A stretch of DNA of 64,000 bases from Limnohabitans sp. (GTDB taxonomy: Bacteria; Pseudomonadota; Gammaproteobacteria; Burkholderiales; Burkholderiaceae_C), in assembly GCA_030158125.1 (NCBI GenBank), contig JAOATL010000015.1, positions 124,001 to 188,000 on the forward strand. The letters run 5' to 3'. The notes below the pieces were generated by a model that was given only the letters and a program-made list of their open reading frames with translations, was not told the origin of the DNA and did no database searches. The position numbers were made by a program, and so were the translations under genes. Shown one piece after another: positions 18,996 to 28,882 of the stretch (position 1 is the first letter of the stretch; each line of letters starts with the position of its first letter).

Positions 18996-19820
18996 TTACT
19001 TCTTGCGACGCGACACGATCATGACCTGCGTGCGCTTGTTGTTACGGGTACGGTAGCCCTTAGTCAGGTTACCCCATGGGTCAACTGCATGACGGCCTTC
19101 ACCGGTACGACCTTCGCCACCACCGTGTGGGTGATCAACAGGGTTCATTGCCACACCGCGGACGGTAGGACGAATACCCATCCAACGCTTCACACCGGCT
19201 TTGCCCAACTGGCGCAAGCTGTGTTCTTCGTTGGCGACTTCACCAATCGTTGCACGGCATTCGATGTGAATCTTGCGAACTTCACCGGAACGCATACGCA
19301 CTTGAGCGTAGATGCCTTCGCGGGCCAACAATGTGGCAGAAGTACCAGCAGAGCGAGCGATTTGAGCGCCGGCACCTGGTTTCAATTCGATGCAGTGAAT
19401 GGTTGAACCCACTGGAATGTTGCGGATGGGCAATGTATTGCCAGCACGGATCGGGGCTTCCGAACCGGACAACAATGTTGCGCCAACTTCCAAACCACGG
19501 GGTGCAATGATGTAACGACGCTCACCGTCTGCATAGCAGACCAACGCAATGTGCGCTGTACGGTTTGGATCGTACTCAATGCGTTCCACTTTGGCTGGAA
19601 TTGCATCTTTGTTACGTTTGAAGTCAACAACACGGTAGTGATGTTTGTGACCACCACCCTTGTGACGGGTTGTGATGTGGCCGTTGTTGTTGCGACCCGC
19701 TTTTTGATGCTGTGCTTCGAGCAAAGGCGCATAGGCCTCGCCTTTGTACAGGTGATCGCGAGTCACCTTCACCACGCCACGTTGGCCTGGTGAGGTTGGT
19801 TTGAGTTTAATGACTGCCAT
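18996..19820 (-). CDS. rplB: 50S ribosomal protein L2
   Basis: A 274-residue protein needed for peptidyl transferase activity and subunit joining. It starts [20 protein letters not shown]. The highly conserved [22 protein letters not shown]-type segment is intact, including the His residue important for activity. The C-terminus MIVSRRKK is typical. Full length. Confidence 0.98.
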   Translation of the reverse strand: MAVIKLKPTSPGQRGVVKVTRDHLYKGEAYAPLLEAQHQKAGRNNNGHITTRHKGGGHKHHYRVVDFKRNKDAIPAKVERIEYDPNRTAHIALVCYADGERRYIIAPRGLEVGATLLSGSEAPIRAGNTLPIRNIPVGSTIHCIELKPGAGAQIARSAGTSATLLAREGIYAQVRMRSGEVRKIHIECRATIGEVANEEHSLRQLGKAGVKRWMGIRPTVRGVAMNPVDHPHGGGEGRTGEGRHAVDPWGNLTKGYRTRNNKRTQVMIVSRRKK

Positions 19821-19822
19821 GA

Positions 19823-20137
19823 TTAAGCGGCCTCCCCTGAGAGGTTCAGCTCTTGACCTGGCATCAAGGTGACGTATGCCTTGCGAACATTGTCGCGACG
19901 GCCCACAGTCTTGCCAAAACGCTTGGTCTTGCCTTTGGTGTTCACCACAGACACGCCTTTTACTTCCACCTTGAACATCAACTGCACAGCAGCTTTGATT
20001 TCAGGCTTGGTAGCGTCCTGCAGCACTTTGAATGTGACAGCGTTTGATTTTTCTGCAACCATGGTGGCCTTTTCGGACACGATGGGGGCAACCAACACAG
20101 CCATCAGACGACCTTCGTCAAACTTTTGTGTGCTCAT
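19823..20137 (-). CDS. rplW: 50S ribosomal protein L23
   Basis: A 104-residue protein at the exit tunnel that docks trigger factor and SRP. It contains [34 protein letters not shown] and [12 protein letters not shown]. Its start overlaps the rplD stop by four bases, and two bases separate it from rplB. Confidence 0.97.
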   Translation of the reverse strand: MSTQKFDEGRLMAVLVAPIVSEKATMVAEKSNAVTFKVLQDATKPEIKAAVQLMFKVEVKGVSVVNTKGKTKRFGKTVGRRDNVRKAYVTLMPGQELNLSGEAA

Positions 20138-20754
20138 GCGAACATCTCCTTGAGTTTGTCGACAGCGCCTTTGGTGACAACCACTTTCTTGAAGTGAACC
20201 AAAGAAACTGGATCGGCGTAACGGGGCTCAACAATCAGGATGTTGACCAAGTTGCGTGAAGCCAAGTAAAGGTTTTCGTCAACTTCTTCTGCAATGACCA
20301 AGACAGAGTCGAGGTTCATGGCTTTGAATTTGGCAGCCAATTGCTTGGTTTTGGGAGACTCAACTTTGAAGGAGTCAACCACAGCCAAACGGCCTTCGCG
20401 TGCCAACTGCGAGAAGATCGAAGCCATACCAGCACGGTACATCTTCTTGTTGATCTTCTGTGTGAAGTTTTCGTCGGGCATGTTCGGGAAAATACGACCA
20501 CCGCCGCGCCACAGAGGCGAAGAAGTCATACCAGCACGTGCACGGCCAGTACCTTTTTGCTTAAAGGGCTTCTTGGTTGAGTGGTGAACTTGTTCACGGT
20601 CTTTTTGAGCGCGGGTGCCTTGACGGGCATTGGCTTGATAAGCCACCACGATCTGGTGAATCAGGTCTTCGTTGTATTCACGACCGAACACGGTTTCTGG
20701 CGCTTCGAATTTAGAAGCGGCTTGACCTTGGTCGTTCAGGAGTTCGAGCTGCAT
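20134..20754 (-). CDS. rplD: 50S ribosomal protein L4
   Basis: A 206-residue assembly and tunnel protein. The long tunnel loop reads [20 protein letters not shown] (about residues 61-80). In E. coli L4 also represses the S10 operon, but the binding leader there lies before rpsJ and I cannot confirm an equivalent here. It overlaps rplW by four bases, and its start shares one base with the rplC stop. Confidence 0.97.
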   Translation of the reverse strand: MQLELLNDQGQAASKFEAPETVFGREYNEDLIHQIVVAYQANARQGTRAQKDREQVHHSTKKPFKQKGTGRARAGMTSSPLWRGGGRIFPNMPDENFTQKINKKMYRAGMASIFSQLAREGRLAVVDSFKVESPKTKQLAAKFKAMNLDSVLVIAEEVDENLYLASRNLVNILIVEPRYADPVSLVHFKKVVVTKGAVDKLKEMFA

Positions 20755-21416
20755 CAGTTCGCTCCTTTAGCTTTGATGGCGGGACGCACAGTCACGAAGC
20801 CGCCTTTGGAACCAGGAATTGCACCTTTGATGAGGAGCAAACCACGGACTTCGTCTACGCGCACGACGTCGAGGTTCTGGGTTGTGCATGTGACATCACC
20901 GAGGTGACCGGACATGCGCTTACCTGGAAACACGCGACCTGGGTCTTGCGCCATAGAGATAGAGCCTGGCACGTTGTGCGAACGGCTGTTACCGTGCGAC
21001 GCGCGCTGTGACTTGAAGTTGTGACGCTTGATGGTGCCCGCGAAGCCTTTACCAATGGAAGTGCCTTGCACGTCCACCTTTTGGCCCACAGCAAACACCG
21101 TAGCAGGCACAGCAGCGCCAGCGGCGTACTGAGCTGCTGTATCAGCAGTTACTTTGAATTCTTGAATGATTTCACCGGCTTCAACGCCTGCTTTCGCAAG
21201 GTGGCCAGCAATAGGCTTGGTGACACGCGATGCTTTGCGTGCGCCGAACGTTACCTGAAGGGCAACGTAGCCATCGTTCTCTTGGGTTTTCACCTGGGTC
21301 ACGCGGTTGTTTGAAACATCTACCACTGTGACAGGCACTGCGTCCCCATCATCAGTGAACAGACGCATCATGCCCACCTTGCGACCCAGCAACCCGAGGG
21401 AGTTGCTCAGACTCAT
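20754..21416 (-). CDS. rplC: 50S ribosomal protein L3
   Basis: A 220-residue protein close to the peptidyl transferase centre. It starts [20 protein letters not shown]. The central extension contains [20 protein letters not shown], ending near the methylated Gln region. I chose the second in-frame Met: the first ten codons upstream are leader-like, and the family N-terminus begins here. A strong promoter lies about 110 bases upstream, between rpsJ and rplC. Confidence 0.96.
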   Translation of the reverse strand: MSLSNSLGLLGRKVGMMRLFTDDGDAVPVTVVDVSNNRVTQVKTQENDGYVALQVTFGARKASRVTKPIAGHLAKAGVEAGEIIQEFKVTADTAAQYAAGAAVPATVFAVGQKVDVQGTSIGKGFAGTIKRHNFKSQRASHGNSRSHNVPGSISMAQDPGRVFPGKRMSGHLGDVTCTTQNLDVVRVDEVRGLLLIKGAIPGSKGGFVTVRPAIKAKGAN

Positions 21417-21491
21417 TGTTTTCTCCAAAACTTCCACCGCAGCCACTTCAATTGGCAGCCACGTTTGGTGTGTGAAAGACTGTTAATAAAT

Positions 21492-21511
21492 CTCACCCCA
21501 AAAGAGGTGAG
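21492..21511 (-). other. Hairpin at the 5' end of the rplC transcript
   Basis: On the minus strand CTCACCTC pairs with GGGGTGAG around a TTTT loop (eight pairs, one a G-U wobble). It begins at the predicted transcription start of the promoter at 21518-21546, so it could stabilise the message or serve as a control element. Confidence 0.5.
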
Positions 21512-21517
21512 CCTGAA

Positions 21518-21546
21518 ATTATAGCCCGACTCGCCATTTCTGGCAA
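21518..21546 (-). promoter_or_regulatory. Sigma-70 promoter between rpsJ and rplC
   Basis: On the minus strand TTGCCA is followed after exactly 17 bases by TATAAT: five of six -35 bases and a perfect -10. The predicted start is near 21511, giving a leader of about 95 bases before rplC. This would allow the L3-S17 genes to be transcribed without rpsJ and tuf. Confidence 0.82.
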
Positions 21547-21598
21547 ATCGGGCCTTGTTTCAAGTTTTTGGATGGCCTGTCGGCCACCCCAAACCGCA

Positions 21599-21913
21599 TT
21601 ACTGCAGCTTGATTTCGACGTCCACGCCAGCAGGCAGGTCGAGTTTCATCAGGGCGTCCACAGTTTTGTCTGTGGGGTCCACGATGTCCATCAAACGCTG
21701 GTGGGTGCGGATTTCCAACTGGTCACGGCTGGTCTTGTTGACGTGCGGCGAGCGCAGGATGTCAAAACGCTTCATGCGTGTTGGCAAAGGCACGGGGCCC
21801 TTGACAATCGCGCCGGTGCGCTTGGCAGTGTCTACGATCTCAGCAGCAGACTGGTCGATCAATTTGTAGTCAAACGCTTTAAGGCGAATGCGGATTTTTT
21901 GTTTAGCTGACAT
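21599..21913 (-). CDS. rpsJ: 30S ribosomal protein S10
   Basis: A 104-residue protein of the 30S head that also acts as NusE in antitermination. It contains [39 protein letters not shown] and [13 protein letters not shown]. It follows tuf by 30 bases. It is separated from rplC by 182 bases containing a promoter, so it belongs to the str transcript as much as to the S10 group. Confidence 0.98.
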   Translation of the reverse strand: MSAKQKIRIRLKAFDYKLIDQSAAEIVDTAKRTGAIVKGPVPLPTRMKRFDILRSPHVNKTSRDQLEIRTHQRLMDIVDPTDKTVDALMKLDLPAGVDVEIKLQ

Positions 21914-21943
21914 GCGTGTGCTCCAAACTTAGGCTTAATTCAA

Positions 21944-23134
21944 TTAAGCGATGATTTTGGCAACAACGCCAGCGCCCACAGTGCGGCCGCCTTCGCGGAT
22001 CGCAAAACGCAAGCCTTCTTCCATGGCGATCGGGTTGATCAACTTCACAGTGATCGACACGTTGTCACCAGGCATCACCATCTCTTTGCCTTCTGGCAAT
22101 TCAATAGCGCCTGTCACGTCAGTTGTACGGAAGTAGAACTGAGGACGGTAGTTGTTGAAGAATGGCGTGTGACGGCCACCTTCGTCTTTAGACAAAACGT
22201 AAATTTCGCCTGTGAAGTGTGTGTGGGGCTTGATCGAGCCGGGCTTGCACAGCACTTGGCCGCGCTGCACGTCTTCGCGCTTTGTACCGCGGAGCAAAAT
22301 ACCCACGTTGTCGCCAGCTTGACCTTGGTCCAGCAATTTGCGGAACATCTCAACGCCTGTACATGTGGTTTTCTGTGTGTCAGCAATACCAACGATTTCG
22401 ATCTCTTCGCCAACCTTCACGATACCGCGCTCGATACGGCCAGTGACCACTGTGCCGCGACCAGAGATGGAGAACACGTCTTCCACTGGCATCAAGAAAG
22501 CACCGTCCACTGCGCGGTCAGGCGTAGGGATGTAAGAGTCCAAAGCTGCAGCCAACTTCATGATGGCTTCTTCGCCCAAAGGACCCTTGTCGCCTTCCAA
22601 AGCCAGCTTGGCTGAGCCTTGAATGATCGGTGTGTCGTCGCCTGGGAAGTCGTACTTGGACAACAACTCGCGAACTTCCATTTCCACCAACTCGAGCAAC
22701 TCGGCGTCGTCCACCATGTCGCACTTGTTCAAGAAAACGATGATGTAAGGCACGCCCACTTGGCGAGCCAACAAGATGTGCTCACGTGTCTGGGGCATTG
22801 GGCCGTCAGCAGCAGAGCACACCAAAATAGCGCCGTCCATCTGAGCCGCGCCCGTGATCATGTTCTTCACATAGTCGGCGTGGCCTGGGCAGTCAACGTG
22901 TGCGTAGTGACGGTTTTCTGTCTCGTACTCAACGTGGGCTGTGTTAATGGTAATGCCGCGAGCCTTCTCTTCAGGGGCTGCGTCAATTTGGTCGTACGCT
23001 TTAGCAGCGCCGCCAAACTTGGCTGCCAACACGGTCGTGATAGCAGCTGTCAATGTTGTTTTGCCGTGGTCAACGTGACCGATGGTGCCAACGTTTACGT
23101 GCGGTTTTGTCCGCTCAAATTTCTCTTTTGCCAT
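21944..23134 (-). CDS. tuf: Elongation factor Tu
   Basis: A 396-residue GTPase that brings aminoacyl-tRNA to the ribosome. G-domain motifs GHVDHGKT (about 19-26), [12 protein letters not shown] and NKCDMVDD are intact, as is the switch region [13 protein letters not shown]. Domains 2 and 3 follow, ending [14 protein letters not shown] 164-base structured gap separates it from fusA. Many Burkholderiales have a second tuf copy elsewhere. Confidence 0.98.
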   Translation of the reverse strand: MAKEKFERTKPHVNVGTIGHVDHGKTTLTAAITTVLAAKFGGAAKAYDQIDAAPEEKARGITINTAHVEYETENRHYAHVDCPGHADYVKNMITGAAQMDGAILVCSAADGPMPQTREHILLARQVGVPYIIVFLNKCDMVDDAELLELVEMEVRELLSKYDFPGDDTPIIQGSAKLALEGDKGPLGEEAIMKLAAALDSYIPTPDRAVDGAFLMPVEDVFSISGRGTVVTGRIERGIVKVGEEIEIVGIADTQKTTCTGVEMFRKLLDQGQAGDNVGILLRGTKREDVQRGQVLCKPGSIKPHTHFTGEIYVLSKDEGGRHTPFFNNYRPQFYFRTTDVTGAIELPEGKEMVMPGDNVSITVKLINPIAMEEGLRFAIREGGRTVGAGVVAKIIA

Positions 23135-23241
23135 TTCAATTCTCCAAAGAACAAAGCCCGTGTTGTGGTTTTATGTTTGCATCCAATTGCTTGTTCACAC
23201 CGCACGGGCACAGCGTGGCACTGGATCGCAGACAGGTTTAC

Positions 23242-23289
23242 TTGATCAGTTGGGGACAGAGCAAACTGCTTCGCAATTTGATCAGTCCC
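23242..23289 (-). other. Structured fusA-tuf intercistronic element
   Basis: GGGAC (23253-23257) pairs with GTCCC (23285-23289). Inside it CAAA-C-TGC pairs with GCA-A-TTTG around a TTC loop, with one mismatch. The word TTGATCAGT occurs twice as a direct repeat, at 23242-23250 and 23278-23286. The element lies in the tuf leader; I see no clear promoter here. Confidence 0.45.
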
Positions 23290-23298
23290 GCAAAGTAT

Positions 23299-25401
23299 TT
23301 ATTTTGCCCTTGACGCAACAATCGCCTCTGCAACGTTACGTGGGGCTTCAGCGTAGTGCTTGAATTCCATCGTGTACGTGGCGCGGCCTTGTGACATCGA
23401 GCGCAATGTGGTGGAGTAGCCGAACATTTCGGACAATGGCACTTCAGCTTTAATGGCTTTGCCACCGCCTACCATGTCGTCCATGCCTTGAACCATACCG
23501 CGGCGTGAGGACAAGTCGCCCATCACGTTACCAGCGTAGTCTTCAGGTGTTTCAACTTCAACAGCCATCATGGGTTCCAAGATGACGGGGCTGGCTTTGC
23601 GGCAACCTTCTTTGAAACCAAAGATGGCGGCCATTTTGAAAGCCATTTCGTTGGAGTCAACGTCGTGGTATGAACCGAAGTGCAATGTGACCTTGACATC
23701 AACCACTGGGTAACCAGCCAACACGCCTTGACCCAAAGCTTCGATCACGCCTTTTTCAACCGCAGGGATGTATTCGCGAGGAACCACACCGCCCTTGATG
23801 GCGTCAACGAATTCGAAACCTTTGCCGGCTTCTTGTGGCTCGACCTTCAACACCACGTGACCGTACTGACCCTTACCACCAGACTGACGAACGAACTTGC
23901 CTTCGGCTTCTTCGACAGTTTTGCGGATGGTTTCGCGGTAAGCCACTTGAGGCTTGCCCACGTTGGCTTCAACGCCGAATTCACGCTTCATGCGGTCAAC
24001 GATAATTTCGAGGTGCAATTCGCCCTGGCCACCAATGATGGTCTGGCCAGATTCTTCGTCGGTTTGAACGCGGAAAGATGGATCTTCAGCAGCCAAACGT
24101 GACAAGGCCATGCCCATTTTTTCTTGGTCGGCTTTTGTCTTAGGTTCGACAGCTTGACGAATCACGGAGTCGGGGAACACCATGCGCTCCAAAGTGATGA
24201 CCGCGTTGGGGTCGCACAATGTTTCGCCAGTGGTCACGTCTTTCAAGCCCACGCAAGCAGCGATGTCGCCAGCGCGAATTTCGTCAACTTCTTCACGGTT
24301 GTTGGCATGCATTTGCACGATACGACCGATACGCTCTTTCTTGCCGCGCACAGAGTTGTAAACGGTGTCGCCCTTTTTCAGAACGCCAGAGTAAACGCGC
24401 ACGAAGGTGAGCTGGCCAACGAAGGGGTCGGTCATCAATTTGAATGCCAACGCAGAGAATTTCTCTTCGTCGTCGGCCTTGCGTGTGACTTCTTTTTCGT
24501 CTTCGTCAAAACCCTTGATGGCTTTCACGTCGAGAGGGGAAGGCATCAATTCCAACACAGCGTCCAACATGCGCTGCACGCCCTTGTTTTTAAAGGCGGT
24601 ACCGCACAACATTGGCTGGATTTCGCTGTTGATGGTGCGTGTACGCAAACCAGCAGTGATTTCTTCTTCTGACAAGTCGCCTTCTTCGAGGTACTTGTTC
24701 ATCAGTTCTTCAGAGGCTTCAGCAGCCGCTTCAACCATCTTCTCGCGCCACTCTTTGGCGACTTCAACCAAGTTGGCTGGAATTTCTTCGAAGGTGAACT
24801 TCATGCCCTGAGATGCTTCGTCCCAGATGATGGCCTTCATTTTGCGAAGGTCGACCACGCCGGTGAAGTTGTCTTCAGCGCCAATTGGGATGACGATTGG
24901 CACAGGGTTGGCTTTCAAGCGCAACTTCATTTGTTCCACAACTTTGAAGAAGTTGGCGCCGGTACGGTCCATCTTGTTCACGAAGGCCAAACGAGGCACC
25001 TTGTACTTGTTGGCTTGACGCCACACAGTTTCAGACTGGGGCTGCACGCCGCCCACAGCACAGTAAACCATGCAAGCACCGTCGAGCACGCGCATAGAAC
25101 GCTCAACTTCAATGGTGAAGTCAACGTGGCCAGGTGTGTCAATGATGTTGATGCGGTGGTCTGCGAAAGAGCCGTCCATGCCCTTCCAGAAACAAGTGGT
25201 GGCCGCAGAAGTGATCGTGATGCCACGCTCTTGTTCCTGCTCCATCCAGTCCATGGTGGCAGCGCCATCATGCACTTCACCAATTTTGTGGTTCACACCG
25301 GTATAAAAAAGAATACGCTCGGTGGTAGTGGTTTTACCCGCGTCAATGTGAGCGGAAATACCGATGTTGCGATAGCGCTCGATGGGAGTATTGCGAGCCA
25401 T
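23299..25401 (-). CDS. fusA: Elongation factor G
   Basis: A 700-residue translocation GTPase. G-domain motifs [30 protein letters not shown] and NKMDRTGA are present, followed by domains II-V to the C-terminal [15 protein letters not shown] chose the Met that starts [16 protein letters not shown]; two extra codons upstream are not family-like. It lies in the str cluster between rpsG and tuf. Confidence 0.98.
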   Translation of the reverse strand: MARNTPIERYRNIGISAHIDAGKTTTTERILFYTGVNHKIGEVHDGAATMDWMEQEQERGITITSAATTCFWKGMDGSFADHRINIIDTPGHVDFTIEVERSMRVLDGACMVYCAVGGVQPQSETVWRQANKYKVPRLAFVNKMDRTGANFFKVVEQMKLRLKANPVPIVIPIGAEDNFTGVVDLRKMKAIIWDEASQGMKFTFEEIPANLVEVAKEWREKMVEAAAEASEELMNKYLEEGDLSEEEITAGLRTRTINSEIQPMLCGTAFKNKGVQRMLDAVLELMPSPLDVKAIKGFDEDEKEVTRKADDEEKFSALAFKLMTDPFVGQLTFVRVYSGVLKKGDTVYNSVRGKKERIGRIVQMHANNREEVDEIRAGDIAACVGLKDVTTGETLCDPNAVITLERMVFPDSVIRQAVEPKTKADQEKMGMALSRLAAEDPSFRVQTDEESGQTIIGGQGELHLEIIVDRMKREFGVEANVGKPQVAYRETIRKTVEEAEGKFVRQSGGKGQYGHVVLKVEPQEAGKGFEFVDAIKGGVVPREYIPAVEKGVIEALGQGVLAGYPVVDVKVTLHFGSYHDVDSNEMAFKMAAIFGFKEGCRKASPVILEPMMAVEVETPEDYAGNVMGDLSSRRGMVQGMDDMVGGGKAIKAEVPLSEMFGYSTTLRSMSQGRATYTMEFKHYAEAPRNVAEAIVASRAK

Positions 25402-25442
25402 GATCAACCTCTTGGAATTCAGTTAAAACAAAAAATGCAAAT

Positions 25443-25501
25443 GCCCTGCAGGGTCTCTACAGGGCTTTGCGGATGGTTGGCAGCGCAGCACGAGGCTGCG
25501 C
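25443..25501 (-). other. Two hairpins between rpsG and fusA
   Basis: GCGCAG pairs with CTGCGC (25483-25501). Downstream on the minus strand GCCCTG pairs with CAGGGC (25443-25465), followed after about nine bases by a T-rich stretch. An alternative palindrome CCCTGCAGGG (25444-25453) competes with the latter. This could be a weak terminator or a folded spacer. Confidence 0.45.
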
Positions 25502-25516
25502 GACAACCTCCGGGAT

Positions 25517-25987
25517 TTAGAAGCGGAAGTGTGAGAAGGCCTTGTTGGCTTCAGCCATACGGTGCACTTCATCACGCTTTTTCATCGCGCCGCCGCGGCC
25601 TTCATTGGCCTCGAGCAACTCGTTGGCCAAGCGCAAAGCCATGGATTTTTCACCACGCTTACGGGCCGCTTCTTTGATCCAACGCATGGACAAAGCCAAG
25701 CGACGGACAGGGCGAACTTCGACGGGCACCTGGTAGTTGGCACCACCCACGCGGCGGGATTTAACTTCCACCATGGGCTTGACGTTGTTGATGGCGATTG
25801 AGAAAAGTTCAACAGGGTCTTTGCCTGTTTTCTTTTCCATGTTTTCCAAGGCACCATAAATGATGCGCTCGGCAACCGCTTTTTTGCCGCCTTCCATGAT
25901 CACATTCATGAACTTGGAGAGCTCGACATTACCGAACTTGGGATCCGGCAGGATTTCACGTTTAGGGACTTCACGACGACGTGGCAT
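25517..25987 (-). CDS. rpsG: 30S ribosomal protein S7
   Basis: A 156-residue protein that nucleates 30S head assembly. It starts [19 protein letters not shown] and contains [20 protein letters not shown], ending FSHFRF. In E. coli S7 represses its own translation by binding the rpsL-rpsG gap. Here that 154-base gap holds three hairpins, consistent with such control. Confidence 0.98.
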   Translation of the reverse strand: MPRRREVPKREILPDPKFGNVELSKFMNVIMEGGKKAVAERIIYGALENMEKKTGKDPVELFSIAINNVKPMVEVKSRRVGGANYQVPVEVRPVRRLALSMRWIKEAARKRGEKSMALRLANELLEANEGRGGAMKKRDEVHRMAEANKAFSHFRF

Positions 25988-26014
25988 ATTTCACCTCTTT
26001 GCTTCAGTTGATGG

Positions 26015-26084
26015 CTGGACGTCCGATCCAGACACCCTGCAAATTCATCTTGAATTTGCACTTACTCGACTCCAACATGGAGTC
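26015..26084 (-). promoter_or_regulatory. Three-hairpin leader of rpsG (possible S7 autoregulatory site)
   Basis: Three perfect hairpins follow each other. CTGGA/TCCAG is at 26015-26031. TGCAAATTCA/TGAATTTGCA, ten pairs with a three-base loop, is at 26038-26060. GACTCCA/TGGAGTC is at 26068-26084. They lie between rpsL and rpsG, where E. coli S7 binds its message. The role here is inferred by position only. Confidence 0.55.
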
Positions 26085-26141
26085 ACTTCGTTGAACCGGC
26101 TCGTCTAAAAACCAGCACAACACCTTTTTTTGAAAGCTAAC

Positions 26142-26519
26142 TTAAGCTTTCTTCGGGCGCTTAGCGCCATATTTAGAACGCGATTGCTTGCGATCTTTCA
26201 CGCCTTGCAAATCGAGTGAACCGCGCACGATGTGATAACGCACACCAGGCAAGTCTTTCACACGACCACCGCGTACCAGCACCACGGAGTGTTCCTGCAA
26301 ATTGTGGCCTTCACCACCAATGTAGGAGATCACCTCGAAGCCGTTGGTCAAGCGCACTTTGGCAACTTTACGCAGAGCAGAGTTAGGTTTTTTAGGCGTC
26401 GTGGTGTACACACGTGTGCACACACCGCGGCGCTGTGGAGAGTTTTGCATCGCAGGGCTTTTTGACTTGGTCTTTTCGACCTCGCGCCCCTGACGCACCA
26501 ATTGATTGATGGTTGGCAT
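26142..26519 (-). CDS. rpsL: 30S ribosomal protein S12
   Basis: A 125-residue decoding-centre protein. It starts [20 protein letters not shown]. The streptomycin-related segments [13 protein letters not shown] and [14 protein letters not shown] carry the wild-type Lys residues, so the sequence predicts no target-based streptomycin resistance. It is the first gene of the str cluster, with a strong promoter about 75 bases upstream. Confidence 0.98.
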   Translation of the reverse strand: MPTINQLVRQGREVEKTKSKSPAMQNSPQRRGVCTRVYTTTPKKPNSALRKVAKVRLTNGFEVISYIGGEGHNLQEHSVVLVRGGRVKDLPGVRYHIVRGSLDLQGVKDRKQSRSKYGAKRPKKA

Positions 26520-26590
26520 TTAAAAAAACGTCCCTAAACGTTTGGAATTAACAAAAAATCTTTCCCGCCCCAAATGCGGAAAAGCCTTCT

Positions 26591-26619
26591 AGTATAGCGT
26601 TTGAATAGGGCCTGTGCAA
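26591..26619 (-). promoter_or_regulatory. Sigma-70 promoter of the str operon
   Basis: On the minus strand TTGCAC is followed after exactly 17 bases by TATACT. The predicted start lies near 26584, giving a leader of about 65 bases before rpsL. Both hexamers are close to consensus, as expected for a ribosomal protein operon. Confidence 0.8.
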
Positions 26620-26647
26620 AAATTTCTACTCTAGATCAACCTGAGTC

Positions 26648-26669
26648 AAAGTTGGCAAGCACCAACTTT
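26648..26669 (-). terminator. Hairpin just after the carboxypeptidase gene
   Basis: AAAGTTGG pairs with CCAACTTT around a six-base loop, starting three bases beyond the stop codon of the gene at 26672. There is no long T-run on the minus strand, so this is a weak terminator candidate. Confidence 0.45.
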
Positions 26670-26671
26670 TC

Positions 26672-27874
26672 TTATTTGATCCATAAACGCAAGGCGTCCC
26701 AGGCGCGGCCCAGCACACCCGCTTGCTCTACCGTGTCCAAAGCCTGCAAGGGCATGTCCACCCAAAGGTGTTCGCCGCGAAAAATTTTGAGACTTCCGAT
26801 GGTTTGACCTTTGGTGACGGGGGCCACCAGCGGATCGGGTCGCACCAGTTGCGTTTTGATTTGCGCAGCAGAGCCCGTGGGCACGGCCACCACCAGCGCA
26901 TCTGAGCGGCCCAGTTTGATGCTGGCAGCTTTGCCTTTCCAGATGGCGGGTGTTGCAACCGGCTGGCCGGCGTCAAAAAGCTTGACCGCATCAAAGGCGG
27001 TATAGCCCCAGTTGAGCAGTTTTTGCGCTTCATTGGCACGTGCAGTTTCGCTGCTGGTGCCCAGCACAACGGCCATCAAACGACGAGCGCCGACATTGGG
27101 GAAGTCGCGTTTGGCTGTGGCCACCAAGCAATAACCAGCGGCATCTGTATGGCCTGTTTTCAGGCCATCGACGGTAGGGTCTTTGAAAATCAGCAAGTTG
27201 CGATTGCTGTCATTGGCGGTAGGCGTGCCTGGATAGCGGTATTTTTTGATGGCGTAGATGCCGACGTATTCAGGGAAATCGTGCATCAATCGTGCGGCCA
27301 ATGTGCCCAAGTCGCGCGCCGTGGTGGCGTGCCCAGCCTCTGCCAAACCTTCTGGATTTTTGTAACGGGTGTTTTTCATGCCTAGCACTTTGGCTTGATC
27401 GTTCATCATTTGCACGAATCGATCGACCGTACCGGCCACACCTTCTGCCAATGCCACAGTGGCGTCATTGCCCGACTGAACAATCATGCCTTTGATCAAA
27501 TCTTCAACGGGCACCTTCATTTTGGGGTCTATGAACATGCGTGAGCCAGGCATCTTCCAAGCCCGCTCACTGACGCCAAAGGTCTGCTTCATGTCGATTT
27601 TTTTTGACTTCAAAGCATCAAACACCAAATAAGCACTCATGAGCTTGGTCAAAGATGCGGGCTCAACAGGCAGGTCCAGCTCACGCGAGGCCAGAATTTG
27701 ATTGGCCGTGACATCCAACAGAAGATAGGCGCGCGCTGCAATTTCAGGCGCTTCCGGCGCGGGTGCTTGCGCATGCGCGCGCATTGGCATCAAGCCGATC
27801 ATGATGGTCGCAGCAGCCAAACTGAATGCTGCGCGCAAAGTGAGACGCCGTGAAGTCGAGAAGAAAGGTGACAT
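26672..27874 (-). CDS. D-alanyl-D-alanine carboxypeptidase (PBP5/6 type)
   Basis: This enzyme trims the terminal D-Ala from peptidoglycan stem peptides in the periplasm. The 400-residue precursor has a signal peptide ending near RAHAQA. The SxxK motif is SLTK (Ser74-Lys77), the SxN motif lies in VQSGNDATVALAEG, and KTG lies in GLKTGHTDAAGY. A C-terminal beta domain ends in a short amphipathic stretch (WDALRLWIK) that probably anchors it to the inner membrane, as in PBP5. I chose the Met 28 codons inside the longest frame because it begins the signal peptide. It is the last gene of the hemJ operon. Confidence 0.94.
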   Translation of the reverse strand: MSPFFSTSRRLTLRAAFSLAAATIMIGLMPMRAHAQAPAPEAPEIAARAYLLLDVTANQILASRELDLPVEPASLTKLMSAYLVFDALKSKKIDMKQTFGVSERAWKMPGSRMFIDPKMKVPVEDLIKGMIVQSGNDATVALAEGVAGTVDRFVQMMNDQAKVLGMKNTRYKNPEGLAEAGHATTARDLGTLAARLMHDFPEYVGIYAIKKYRYPGTPTANDSNRNLLIFKDPTVDGLKTGHTDAAGYCLVATAKRDFPNVGARRLMAVVLGTSSETARANEAQKLLNWGYTAFDAVKLFDAGQPVATPAIWKGKAASIKLGRSDALVVAVPTGSAAQIKTQLVRPDPLVAPVTKGQTIGSLKIFRGEHLWVDMPLQALDTVEQAGVLGRAWDALRLWIK

Positions 27875-27890
27875 GAGAAGGCTTAAAAAT

Positions 27891-28541
27891 TTAAGCGCGC
27901 AGGTGGCGGCTGACCAAAGATCGCAGCAGAGGCAATTGCCCGTGAAAGAAATGCTCAACGCCGGGTATGACGGTGACAGGCAAAGACTGGGGACGGGCCC
28001 AATCCATCACGCTGGCCAGCGGGACGGTGTCGTCCACTTCGCCGTGAACCACCAATGTTTTGTCATGAAGCTCAGCGGGCACAGGGGCCACTTGGAAGCG
28101 GGAAGCCGCCGTTCCGACCAAGACCAGCTTTTCCAAGTTGCCTGCAGTTGCCATTTGCACAGCAGCATGACTGGTGACAAATGCACCAAAGGAAAAGCCT
28201 GCCAAGGCCAAGCCATTGGTTGCATTTGAATGCACTTGAGTTTGCGCTTGGCTTTGAGCGATGACCGCCATCAGGTCATCCAACTCACCGCGGCCTTCAC
28301 CGTACTCACCAGCGCTGGCACCGACACCCCGAAAGTTAAAGCGAATGGCACGCCAGCCATTTTGCACAAAGGCCTTTGCCAAGGTTTGAACCACCTTGTT
28401 TTGCATCGTGCCACCAAACAAAGGATGCGGATGCGAGATGACGGCGATGCCTTTGAATGAACCCTCAACAGGCTCATCTTGTAGCCCTTCCAACCATCCG
28501 GCTGGCCCCTGAAACCGCACAGATTGTGTGGATGAATTCAT
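27891..28541 (-). CDS. Alpha/beta hydrolase (DLH/KANL3-like serine hydrolase)
   Basis: A 216-residue hydrolase. The motif GFSFGAF supplies the nucleophile Ser, with SHPHPLFGGTM near the start. Family members of this HPHP type are short single-domain proteins of unknown substrate. The final His lies in VIPGVEHFFHGQL. Its start overlaps the ferredoxin stop by one base, and it lies 16 bases upstream of the carboxypeptidase gene. Confidence 0.85.
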   Translation of the reverse strand: MNSSTQSVRFQGPAGWLEGLQDEPVEGSFKGIAVISHPHPLFGGTMQNKVVQTLAKAFVQNGWRAIRFNFRGVGASAGEYGEGRGELDDLMAVIAQSQAQTQVHSNATNGLALAGFSFGAFVTSHAAVQMATAGNLEKLVLVGTAASRFQVAPVPAELHDKTLVVHGEVDDTVPLASVMDWARPQSLPVTVIPGVEHFFHGQLPLLRSLVSRHLRA

Positions 28542-28882
28542 CAGCGACCCACGTTGGACGGTGTGACCAAACGTTGCACGACTTGACCGTTTTGCAGATG
28601 ACTTTCAACAATTTCATCAATGTCGGAGTTGTCTACAAAGCTGTACCAGGTGCCTTCTGGATAAACCACAGCAACCGGGCCGCCAGCGCATCGGTCCAGA
28701 CAACCGGCTTTGTTGACGCGAACCTTGCCCACGCCAGCCAAGCCCAAATCCTTCACGCGGGATTTGCAATGATCAAAGGCAGCTTGGGCACCTTGCAGGG
28801 CACAACAGGCTTCGCCATTTTTTCTTTCATTCAGGCAGAAAAAAATATGGCGTTCGTAATAAAGGGACTTGTTTTCACTCAT
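28541..28882 (-). CDS. (2Fe-2S) ferredoxin domain protein (thioredoxin-like fold)
   Basis: A 113-residue protein of the thioredoxin-like [2Fe-2S] ferredoxin family. Cysteines occur at positions 16, 26, 27, 39, 61 and 65, with the second pair in the family motif GCLDRCAGGPV. It probably transfers electrons, with an unknown partner. It overlaps the VanZ gene upstream by four bases and the hydrolase downstream by one, so it is embedded in a coupled operon. Confidence 0.88.
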   Translation of the reverse strand: MSENKSLYYERHIFFCLNERKNGEACCALQGAQAAFDHCKSRVKDLGLAGVGKVRVNKAGCLDRCAGGPVAVVYPEGTWYSFVDNSDIDEIVESHLQNGQVVQRLVTPSNVGR

